64,000 nt of DNA from Hyphomicrobium sp. Lineage in GTDB: Bacteria > Pseudomonadota > Alphaproteobacteria > Rhizobiales > Hyphomicrobiaceae. Numbering within the stretch: the stretch's first letter is position 1; each line of letters opens with the position of its first letter. A model generated the notes under the pieces. The model was given only the letters and a program-made list of their open reading frames with translations, did not search any database and had not been told where the DNA came from. Below are positions 45,638 to 51,885 of this stretch, in pieces. The position numbers were made by a program, and so were the translations under genes. The stretch covers positions 186,001 to 250,000 of the forward strand of contig PERI01000002.1 in NCBI GenBank assembly GCA_002928515.1, given 5' to 3'.

Positions 45638-46585
45638 TTAGCGCTGCCAATACCCTTTCCAGTTCCGGCTAACTGGATGCGACATTGCAAGGCCAATTGC
45701 TTTGCGCGTAACGACGCCATTGCTTTCCATGCGGTGATCTTCAAGCCATGCAGCGTGTGATGCGTAGGCATTCAAATGCTGCGCTGAAACGTGGTGATGT
45801 TGGCCTTCCACCATTTTGCGAAGCCGTGAAAAGTAGCTTTCCACTTGGTTTGTGCAGACGCCGTTCAAGCTGTAGGCCTCGCTGTGATTGATGCGAAGCG
45901 TTGGAAACAGCGCGTGCAGTGCATCCCAGTGTGAGGCTTCGTCGGCATGAACTTCGGCTGTGCGGTTCACGTTGCGCGATACAAGCGAAACGCCGTCAGC
46001 TTCCTGCTTAGAAACGAAGGACAACGTGCGGCCCTTACGTTGGCGGATCGCGATCACAACGCGGCGTTTGCCTGTCTGGTTCTCAGACAAGCGACGGTCA
46101 ACGCGGTCTGCTTTCAGGTTCGCAGGGCGGATATGGCCACCGAAGTAAGCGCCGTCGACTTCAACAGTGCCGTCAAGTTTATGGTCTGTGGTTTCCGAAG
46201 CCATCGCCTCGCGGAGCTTGTGTGCCCAAACCCAAGCCGTCTTGTGCTGCACGTCGATATCGCGCGAAAGCTGCATGGCAGAGACGCCCTTGGCAGCGTT
46301 CGCAACAATCACAACAGCCGCGAGCATGTCCGTGAAGCTGAGCTTGCGTGACGCGAAGATCGTTCCAGACGTGACCGAGAACTGGTGCTGGCAAGCCTTG
46401 CATTTGAACTTGCGGCGGGTCGTGATTTCGTAGGCTTGGTCATGGTCGCATCGCGGGCAAATGGCGATCCCGTTTTCCCAACGTAGGGTGCGGAAAAGGT
46501 CATAAGCCTTGGCTTCGCCGCCCTGGAAAACGTCCTTGAGGGAGATCGTGCGAGCCGCTGCGGTAAGTTTGAATTGAGTAGCCAT
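45638..46585 (-). CDS. IS1595-family transposase (element 1)
   Basis: 315 residues from ATG 46585. An N-terminal zinc ribbon (C43, C46, C62, C65: CPRC and CKAC) and TSGTIFASRKLSFTDML lead to an ISXO2-like catalytic domain: D144 in VEVDGAYFGG, D215 in EVHADEASHW, N246 in CTNQVESYFSRLRK with K257, the DDN(K) set of this family. It acts on the perfect inverted repeats of the 5.2-kb element. A TTGACA-N17-CATATA promoter lies upstream inside a repeat-rich control region shared with the divergent DUF6471-type gene. The open frame extends 30 codons upstream into that control region and is not used. Confidence 0.93.
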   Translation of the reverse strand: MATQFKLTAAARTISLKDVFQGGEAKAYDLFRTLRWENGIAICPRCDHDQAYEITTRRKFKCKACQHQFSVTSGTIFASRKLSFTDMLAAVVIVANAAKGVSAMQLSRDIDVQHKTAWVWAHKLREAMASETTDHKLDGTVEVDGAYFGGHIRPANLKADRVDRRLSENQTGKRRVVIAIRQRKGRTLSFVSKQEADGVSLVSRNVNRTAEVHADEASHWDALHALFPTLRINHSEAYSLNGVCTNQVESYFSRLRKMVEGQHHHVSAQHLNAYASHAAWLEDHRMESNGVVTRKAIGLAMSHPVSRNWKGYWQR

Positions 46586-46604
46586 GTCATCACCTGCGAT
46601 ACCT

Positions 46605-46665
46605 ATGTATCGTATATGATGACGTAATGTATCGTTGTCAATAGCAAAAGCATCGTATATGATGA
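46605..46665. promoter_or_regulatory. Divergent promoters with phased operator repeats
   Basis: Two promoters lie back to back: plus TTGTCA (46635-46640)-N17-TATGAT (46658-46663), and minus TTGACA (46641-46636)-N17-CATATA (46618-46613); their -35 boxes overlap. The 14-mer ATCGTATATGATGA occurs at 46609-46622 and 46652-46665, covering each -10. ATCGT is also present at 46631, so repeats start 22 and 21 nt apart, on one face of the helix. ATGTATCGT repeats at 46605 and 46627. This looks like a repressor site controlling transposase and cargo together. Confidence 0.7.
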
Positions 46666-46689
46666 TATATATCACATAGGAGATGCAAC

Positions 46690-46917
46690 TTGCCCGAGAA
46701 AACAGACTGGGAAGCCAAGGTTCAGGGCTTGCTCAAATCAGAACTGAAAAAGCGGGGCGTTACCTACGCTCAGCTTGTTGAAAAGCTGGCAGCAGTAGGA
46801 GTGACAGAGACAGAGCCGAATATCCGCAATAAGCTCGCAAGAGGGAAATTTACAGCGGTGTTTTTGTTGCAATGTCTGACAGCAGTTGGCGCACTAACAT
46901 TGCGATTAGAGGACTAG
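46690..46917 (+). CDS. DUF6471-type small HTH-like protein
   Basis: 75 residues from TTG 46690, which has AGGAG 7 nt upstream. The sequence LKKRGVTYAQLVEKLAAVGVTETEPNIRNKLARGKFTAVFLLQCLTAVG has the shape of a lambda/XRE-like helix-turn-helix and resembles the DUF6471 family. It is the natural candidate to bind the phased repeats in its own promoter, which also cover the transposase promoter. DNA binding is inferred, not shown. Confidence 0.75.
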   Translation: MPEKTDWEAKVQGLLKSELKKRGVTYAQLVEKLAAVGVTETEPNIRNKLARGKFTAVFLLQCLTAVGALTLRLED

Positions 46918-47804
46918 TCGCGCTTCTTTTTTTGGCGTTTCTAAGCGCGAATTTCCTATGGCATTATAAGCAAGAACATACCCGCCAGCGCCAAGACGCA
47001 TCCGGCAATCAAAGTGAACAAGTCAACGAGCAACGGCAAGCCACCTGCATCGATGTCGCCAAGAAGCATTCGTTTCCGTGTTTGACTTACGGACCGTCCG
47101 CTGAACCCAGCGAGCAATACACCGCATACGATTTGAAAGCCCAGCAGGAAATGGCCGAATGGGCTTTGGCCATGGTGCTGATTAGTGTGGTCGGTGTCAT
47201 CGTGACCCTTGCTGCTACCGCTTACGTCGCCCTGACTCTTGATGCTACGCGAGAAATGAACCGAATTACTTCGGAGGCTTTTGCTTTCGAAAGACGCGCA
47301 TGGATGAGAGCCGGTAAAGAATTTTTCATGGGCGAAGTTGAAATTAAAGGCGATACAATCAGAATAACTGCACATCCCGTGTTTACAAATATCGGGCAGA
47401 CGCCAGCGCGAGCCGTTGTCATAGAAAGTGAAATTTTTGCAATCAGTGATCGATATTCCGTGGGTGCTCGGATTGACAGAAAATTCCTGATTAAATCCCG
47501 TAAAATGACTCCTTGGCAGAAGGGTGATATAGTCTTTCAAAATGACATTGCACCTACGCCGCCATTCGCTTCTTGCAGGCTTCACTCTGCACCCGGCCCG
47601 AATGCTGAGGACTTCCCTACGACTTTTTCCGTTAAATACATTTGTCGATATTTGGACGGGACGTCCGAAGAGCCGAGAGTCACTTCTTACTGTTACGTGT
47701 TGAAGTCTGACACATATCTGTTTTACGACCGCCCACTTTTCGAGCGCCAAAGTTTTATTGTTAAAGAGGTTTCCGAAATGCCCAACACTCGCGAAGTCTC
47801 CTGA
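46872..47804 (+). CDS. Predicted two-span membrane protein, element 1 cargo
   Basis: 310 residues. Two hydrophobic segments (IRGLVALLFLAFLSANFLWHY, about 12-32; ALAMVLISVVGVIVTLAATAYVAL, about 97-120) flank a 60-residue loop with two cysteines. The C-terminal 180 residues form a soluble, beta-rich domain (FFMGEVEIKGDTIRITAHPVFTNIGQTPARAVVIES). This architecture is common among unnamed alphaproteobacterial membrane proteins. Its first 46 nt overlap the DUF6471-type gene, so it is probably co-transcribed with it. Confidence 0.72.
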   Translation: MSDSSWRTNIAIRGLVALLFLAFLSANFLWHYKQEHTRQRQDASGNQSEQVNEQRQATCIDVAKKHSFPCLTYGPSAEPSEQYTAYDLKAQQEMAEWALAMVLISVVGVIVTLAATAYVALTLDATREMNRITSEAFAFERRAWMRAGKEFFMGEVEIKGDTIRITAHPVFTNIGQTPARAVVIESEIFAISDRYSVGARIDRKFLIKSRKMTPWQKGDIVFQNDIAPTPPFASCRLHSAPGPNAEDFPTTFSVKYICRYLDGTSEEPRVTSYCYVLKSDTYLFYDRPLFERQSFIVKEVSEMPNTREVS

Positions 47805-47911
47805 CGCCAAAACCGCCGCAGCGGCCACAACCTTGAACACCGAGTTCCTTTCTCGGCATCCGCAACAAAAACTCCAAAAATTTTAGACCATTATTATCGG
47901 TCAAATTTCCT

Positions 47912-47935
47912 TGGTGCGTTTGCTACGCAATGCCG
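47912..47935 (-). repeat. Right terminal inverted repeat of element 1
   Basis: Exact reverse complement of 42767-42790 over 24 bp, followed by AGGATTTC (47936-47943), the second copy of the target duplication. Confidence 0.95.
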
Positions 47936-48663
47936 AGGATTTCTTCGGGCGCGAGCGGTGGCAAAATCGACGGCAGGCGAGACGCCAGCATCGACTTGCC
48001 GGAGCCGGGTGGGCCGATCATCAATAAATTATGCGATCCGGCGGCTGCGATTTCCAAGACGCGCTTGGCCGTTTCCTGGCCGCGAATATCGGCAAGGTCG
48101 GGCAGAACGCCATCGGCACGCGCGATGTTTGGTTTGGGGCGCGGAATTGTTTGCAGGCCCTTGAAGTGATTGACGAGCGAGAGCAGGTGCGGGGCTGCCA
48201 GAATATCAATGTGCTCGCCAGCCCACGCGGCTTCGGGACCGGCCGCTTCCGGGCAGATCAAACCTTTGCCGATGATGTTGGCGCCAATCGCGGCGGGCAA
48301 TGCGCCGGGCACGGATCGGATCGAACCGTCGAGTGCCAATTCGCCAATGGCTGCGAAGTTAGCGATGGCTGCTGGCGCGATGGCTTCCATGGCCACCATC
48401 ATCGCGAGCGCTATCGGTAGATCGAAGTGGCTGCCTTCTTTCGGTAAATCGGCGGGAGCGAGATTGACGGTCATATGCTTGTAGGGAAGCCCTAGACCTA
48501 CACCGTGCAAAGCGTTGCGGATGCGCTCCCGGCTTTCGGCGACGGCTTTGTCGGGCAGGCCGACGATGGCGAATGCTGGCGCGCCGGGCGTGATGCGGAC
48601 CTGGACTTCGATGGGGCGGGCTTCGACGCCGACGAACGCGAGCGTGGATATTTGTCCGTACAT
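47936..48663 (-). pseudogene. comM: comM 5' fragment, split by insertion
   Basis: N-terminal 242 residues of ComM: the ChlI/S5-like domain (MYGQISTLAFVGVEARPIEVQVRI, GLPDKAVAESRERIRNAL, YKHMTVNLAPADLPKEGSHFDLPIAL) and the start of the AAA domain with Walker A GPPGSGKSMLASRLPSILPP. The frame then runs into the inverted repeat and stops after LAPEEIL plus three foreign residues (TAG at 47925-47923). The product lacks Walker B, sensor and C-terminal zinc parts and should be inactive. A second element lies 54 nt upstream of the ATG, probably separating comM from its promoter. Loss of ComM should lower recombination of taken-up DNA in a competent host. Confidence 0.93.
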
Positions 48664-48709
48664 GCCGCCCCCTGGGACCTGCTTTCAAAAACAGGCTAGG
48701 ACGGCGAAA

Positions 48710-48717
48710 ACAATTTG
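48710..48717 (+). repeat. Target duplication of element 2, left copy
   Basis: ACAATTTG, repeated exactly at 51279-51286 on the far side of element 2. Confidence 0.85.
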
Positions 48718-48742
48718 GGCAATTATCCACTTGACAAACCCA
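48718..48742 (+). repeat. Left terminal inverted repeat of element 2
   Basis: Begins GGCAATTATCCACTTGACAA; also contains the -35 box of the transposase promoter. Matches the reverse complement of 51254-51278 at 20 of 25 positions. Confidence 0.85.
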
Positions 48743-48781
48743 ATGGATCTACTACATTGGAATCAATAGGAGATTCCAATG
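48731..48781 (+). promoter_or_regulatory. Transposase promoter and start-codon hairpin (element 2)
   Basis: TTGACA (48731-48736), 16-nt spacer, TACATT (48753-48758). A perfect 10-bp inverted repeat CATTGGAATC (48755-48764) and GATTCCAATG (48772-48781) puts AGGAG in or next to the loop and the ATG (48779-48781) in the stem. Transcripts from this promoter should start near 48765, after the left arm, and stay unfolded; transcripts entering from outside would fold and hide the start. IS10 and IS50 use the same logic. Confidence 0.7.
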
Positions 48782-49762
48782 TCTATTCTCACAAAGAAAT
48801 ATTTTCATGATGAGGCCGCTGCTTTCGTAAAGCTTGAAAGCATCGTTTGGCCCCACGGCCCTGTTTGCCCGCACTGTGGCGCTGATAAGCGCGTCTATGA
48901 ACTTAACGGCGTTCGCTCCAAGCCCAGCAAGAAGAACCCGGAAGGCATTGAGCGCCACGGCCTCAAGAAGTGTGGCGCTTGCCGCAAGCAATTCACGGCG
49001 CGCGTCGGCACTGTTTTTGAGTCGAGCCACATCCCTTTGCACAAGTGGTTACAGGCCGTGCATCTCATGTGTTCGTCAAAGAAAGGCATCAGCAGCCATC
49101 AGCTGCACCGCGTACTGGAGATCAAATACCAATCGGCATGGTTCATGAGCCATCGTATTCGCGAAGCCATGCGCACTGGCTCGTTGTCTCCCATGGGTGG
49201 CGCTGGCGGGATCGTGGAAGTTGACGAGACGATCTATGGCCGCGCTGACACGCACCCAAAGGGCCGCCGTCGCAATACCAATCGCAAGATCACAAACTCA
49301 TCGCATAAGAACGTGATCGTCTCGCTTGTGGAACGTGGCGGTTCGGTTCGCAGCTATCACGTCTCTGGCAGCACAGTTTCTGAGGTTATTCCGATTGTGA
49401 ACGCCAACGTGTCTAAAGAGACTGCGATGATGACCGATGGTTCGCCGCTTTACAAACAGCAGCTTGGCAACTTCGCAAGCCATGATCGCGTAGATCATTC
49501 AGCAAACGAATACGTGAGATATGAGCCGACCAAGACTGTCCACACCAACACTGTCGAAGGCTACTTCTCAGTGTTCAAACGCGGTATGCGCGGCACCTAC
49601 CAGCACTGCAAAGAAAAGCATTTGCACCGTTATCTCGCAGAGTTTGACTTCCGCCATAACAATCGTTCAGCGCTCGGAACTGAGGACGAAAAGCGTGCCG
49701 ACCGCGCGTTGGCTGGGGCTAAGGGCAAACGTCTAACCTATACCGTCGCTCGTCCAACCTAG
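48779..49762 (+). CDS. IS1595-family transposase (element 2)
   Basis: 327 residues. Zinc ribbon C30/C33 (CPHCG) and C65/C68 (CGACRKQF), then VGTVFESSHIPLHKWLQAVHLM, and the ISXO2-like catalytic core with the full DDNK set: D149 in IVEVDETIYG, D220 in MMTDGSPLY, N257 and K267 in HTNTVEGYFSVFKRGM. It is a different subgroup from the element 1 transposase, with little identity outside motifs. AGGAG is 7 nt upstream. Complete and apparently functional. Confidence 0.93.
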   Translation: MSILTKKYFHDEAAAFVKLESIVWPHGPVCPHCGADKRVYELNGVRSKPSKKNPEGIERHGLKKCGACRKQFTARVGTVFESSHIPLHKWLQAVHLMCSSKKGISSHQLHRVLEIKYQSAWFMSHRIREAMRTGSLSPMGGAGGIVEVDETIYGRADTHPKGRRRNTNRKITNSSHKNVIVSLVERGGSVRSYHVSGSTVSEVIPIVNANVSKETAMMTDGSPLYKQQLGNFASHDRVDHSANEYVRYEPTKTVHTNTVEGYFSVFKRGMRGTYQHCKEKHLHRYLAEFDFRHNNRSALGTEDEKRADRALAGAKGKRLTYTVARPT

Positions 49763-49782
49763 GCGTTCCAAAAAACGAATCA

Positions 49783-49813
49783 ATTCCAAGGGGTTATAAG
49801 AACCCTTTGGAAT
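49783..49813 (+). terminator. Large inverted repeat after transposase, possible terminator
   Basis: ATTCCAAGGGGTT (49783-49795) pairs with AACCCTTTGGAAT (49801-49813), 13 bp with one G-U, 5-nt loop. No T run follows, so termination would be weak; it could also be a binding or processing site. It shares the GGAAT core with the hairpin over the transposase start. Confidence 0.45.
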
Positions 49814-49938
49814 CATTGACTCTTTCGTTGACTTTAAGCCGCGTTCTGATATTGTTCTATCGCTGGTGCGAAACGCTGGGACTACCTGAAGCTGCGGGCG
49901 TCGTGGCTCCCGGATCGGATGCCGATCAGAATGGTCGG

Positions 49939-50868
49939 CTACGAACCCTCCGGAAGAATCAGGCCAGGGCGCACCAGCTTTTCACGTGCGTAGCCAAAGG
50001 ACAGAAACAGCTTCTGTTGGTCACTTGATAAGTTGGCCTCTGATAGCTCCCATGGCAATCCAGTAACCCCCCAGCTCGCCGCTGACTTAGGCGTACCCTT
50101 AACTGCAATGCGAGGTCGGAGATTTTCAACAAATCTCCGATCACATCGACCAAAACGATTTTCATCAACGGCGCGAGAAAAGGCACCCGCAACAATGTCT
50201 GCTATTTGTAAGCCAGCAACATTTTTGGCAGGTGCAGTTGTAACCATATCCGTCTCAACAACCGGCCAAGCCAAATAGCCTGGCAGAACGCCACTTTTCG
50301 AAGCGTAACGCCTGCGGTCAACTTCAAGATAATTTTTGAAGGGGCCTAGATAAAAACCGCCACGCTGAGCGATTACAATCGCTACAGGTCGAGGTTCGCC
50401 GTAATCTTTAAGGCTTCGCCGATGACACCAAGCCGTCGCTCTTTCGAGCAGGATTTTAAGAACGAAGTTTGGGAAACGAAGAGTTCTACGCGGTTGCGCG
50501 CTGAAGCTTGTCCCGTCGTCTCCATAAATTCTAAGATCGCCGGCCCTCTCAGCGCGCACGTTGCGGTAGCCGATCATGTTTTCCTTGTGAGATATAAGCA
50601 CAAAGGAGCGCAACGGCATTTTGCCAATAAATCGCGTTGCCCAAAGTTTCGTTCGTTCGTCCAAATCGGTAAAATGAAGTCCTGCTCCCTGATGATTCCG
50701 CCGCTGGCCGTTTATTCTAGCCGTCCAACTTGGCAGTTTCGGTTCATTCGCTGCCGACACAACAATCGCCGAAAGTATGAAGAATTCTGAGGCAGCTTTT
50801 CTGAGAGCTTGATCGCCGAACTCGTCACAAAAAATGTAATAAGCCGGTGGATGAAGAGGTTTTGACAT
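49939..50868 (-). CDS. DUF3800 domain-containing protein, element 2 cargo
   Basis: 309 residues. The DUF3800 family signature is seen at the N-terminus (YYIFCDEFGD, the DExGD acidic pair, about 10-19) and later ADIVAGAFSRAV (about 222-233), with an intervening FVLISHKENM strand. Structure prediction in the literature relates this family to RNase H-like nucleases, and it is often carried on mobile DNA; a defence or toxin-like role is possible but unproven. Its ATG overlaps, on the opposite strand, the ATG of the 60-residue gene. It may be read from a promoter inside that gene. Confidence 0.78.
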   Translation of the reverse strand: MSKPLHPPAYYIFCDEFGDQALRKAASEFFILSAIVVSAANEPKLPSWTARINGQRRNHQGAGLHFTDLDERTKLWATRFIGKMPLRSFVLISHKENMIGYRNVRAERAGDLRIYGDDGTSFSAQPRRTLRFPNFVLKILLERATAWCHRRSLKDYGEPRPVAIVIAQRGGFYLGPFKNYLEVDRRRYASKSGVLPGYLAWPVVETDMVTTAPAKNVAGLQIADIVAGAFSRAVDENRFGRCDRRFVENLRPRIAVKGTPKSAASWGVTGLPWELSEANLSSDQQKLFLSFGYAREKLVRPGLILPEGS

Positions 50869-51049
50869 GGCAAAGGCACCTGTAGAAAAGGCACCGACTC
50901 AGCGTGAGCGCTTTATAAAAGCTGCCCGCGAGATTGGCGCGAATGAGGACGAGAAATCTTTCGAGCAACAGCTGGGCGCTGTTGCCGGTGCTAACTCGTC
51001 CACAGGTGCCAAGAAATCGAAGCCCGCGCGGGCTTCGACTAAGAAGTGA
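50867..51049 (+). CDS. Small basic protein, element 2 cargo
   Basis: 60 residues with a helical middle (TQRERFIKAAREIGANEDEKSFEQQLGAVAGA) and a Lys/Ser/Ala-rich tail ending KPARASTKK, suggestive of nucleic-acid binding. GAAGAGG lies 8 nt upstream, inside the start of the divergent DUF3800 gene; the two start codons share a CATG. Similar short proteins occur across alphaproteobacteria beside mobile DNA as I recall. Could be partner or antitoxin of DUF3800 (inference only). Confidence 0.65.
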   Translation: MAKAPVEKAPTQRERFIKAAREIGANEDEKSFEQQLGAVAGANSSTGAKKSKPARASTKK

Positions 51050-51140
51050 TATTCGCGCCAACACGGTGCGGCCTTTCGAGCGTGTAGTGCCCGGCGCGTT
51101 TGACAAGGGCGCACGAATGCGCGACTCAAAAAGGACTATC

Positions 51141-51210
51141 GTTCTCGCACCGGGCTCGGTTTCGAGAACAAGGGCCGTAGAGGGTGGTGCCTCTGCGGCC
51201 CAAATTTTTT
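51141..51210 (+). terminator. Double hairpin with Rho-independent terminator at end of element 2
   Basis: A first stem GTTCTCG (51141-51147) with CGAGAAC (51163-51169), then GGGCCGTAGAGG (51172-51183) with CCTCTGCGGCCC (51190-51201), one G-U, 6-nt loop, then AAATTTTTT (51202-51210). A good terminator for the 60-residue gene 120 nt upstream. The gap 51050-51140 holds nothing else I recognise; a small structured RNA ending here is possible. Confidence 0.75.
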
Positions 51211-51253
51211 ATCGAATCAGAATCTACCTGAAACACCAGTTAAAAGTCGAGTC

Positions 51254-51278
51254 TGGGTTTGTCATCGGGATAATCGCG
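51254..51278 (-). repeat. Right terminal inverted repeat of element 2
   Basis: Pairs with 48718-48742 (20 of 25). Followed at 51279-51286 by ACAATTTG, the second copy of the target duplication. Confidence 0.85.
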
Positions 51279-51328
51279 ACAATTTGTAAAGAACAAATAC
51301 GGAACGTCAGTCACTTACTTGTTCGCGA

Positions 51329-51841
51329 TCAGCCTTTGGTCATCAACAGCGAAAGGCCGACGAGCGAGCTGTTGAGAAATTGGATTTCGATGAGCTGGCG
51401 ATTTTGCCGGACGATGATGTCCATGTTGGCCGAGATATCTCCACCGCGCACGGCCACGCGAAATCCGTTCGGTGTGACGCTGCCGGTTAAATCCCCTGCG
51501 ATGTTGCGCGTCGTCTCCTGCCATTTTCCTGTGAGAGCACCGGCGGCGTGCTGAATTTCGCTTTTGACTTCGATGCTGCCGCCTGCCGTTGCGCAGCGGA
51601 TGTTCTGCTTCAACTCGTCTTTGCCTTCGGTGATGAAATAGGTCGCGCGGCATTTGACGGTTTCGGGTGGGCTATCTTTGAGGCCAAGGCGGCCCTCACC
51701 CGTCCAGCGTCCGGCGAGGACTGCGAACGGTGACGTGTCGGATGCGGAGGCGTCGGTCGCGGAGAAGACTGCTGCGAGCAGCACGAGCGAGAGAAACAGA
51801 AAGGCGTAGGCGACGGTGGTGGGGAATATGCGACGTGTCAT
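51329..51841 (-). CDS. Secreted protein of unknown function
   Basis: 170 residues from ATG 51841. Sec signal MTRRIFPTTVAYAFLFLSLV with likely cleavage after ASA, then a soluble domain starting PFAVLAGRWTGEGRLGLKDS, which looks like a lipocalin/THAP4-like beta-barrel with a GxW motif. Two cysteines (VKCRATYF, NIRCATAGG) may form a disulfide. Longer in-frame starts overlap gshB and are less likely. It sits 44 nt after gshB, likely co-transcribed, and next to comM in the ancestral order. Confidence 0.75.
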   Translation of the reverse strand: MTRRIFPTTVAYAFLFLSLVLLAAVFSATDASASDTSPFAVLAGRWTGEGRLGLKDSPPETVKCRATYFITEGKDELKQNIRCATAGGSIEVKSEIQHAAGALTGKWQETTRNIAGDLTGSVTPNGFRVAVRGGDISANMDIIVRQNRQLIEIQFLNSSLVGLSLLMTKG

Positions 51842-51885
51842 GCAGTCGTGGTCCTCGGATTTGTGACGCGCAACAATTGTGTGTT

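Larger units (their letters stand above)
42767..47935. mobile_element. IS1595-type element with cargo genes, inserted in comM (5,169 bp)
   Basis: Boundaries are read from sequence: perfect 24-bp inverted repeats at 42767-42790 and 47912-47935, and the 8-bp duplication AGGATTTC at 42759-42766 and 47936-47943. An 8-bp duplication and a zinc-ribbon DDNK transposase are both features of the IS1595 family, some groups of which carry passenger genes. Content from left: a weak ORF, a WYL-like gene (-), a coiled-coil/winged-helix-like gene (+), a lipoprotein (+), three small genes (-), the transposase (-), a DUF6471-type gene (+) and a membrane protein (+). Several stretches look AT-richer than the host. 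Confidence 0.92.
48718..51278. mobile_element. IS1595-type element 2 with DUF3800 cargo (2,561 bp)
   Basis: Ends are imperfect 25-bp inverted repeats, 48718-48742 and 51254-51278 (20 of 25 match, including ATTATCC and TGACAAACCCA), flanked by the exact 8-bp duplication ACAATTTG. It holds an IS1595-type transposase (+), an inverted repeat, a DUF3800 gene (-), a 60-residue basic protein (+) and a terminator. The repeats and transposase differ from element 1, so the two inserted separately. It lies between comM and the secreted-protein gene at 51329, not inside a gene. Confidence 0.88.

Noticed and set aside
45508-45771. 87-codon minus-strand frame between the element 1 transposase and the next gene
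   Set aside because: Overlaps the transposase C-terminus in another frame and the well-placed ribosome site of the gene starting at 45569.
42759-51286. One composite transposon made of both IS1595-type elements
   Set aside because: Inverted repeats and target duplications differ and each pair closes on its own element, with comM coding sequence between them.
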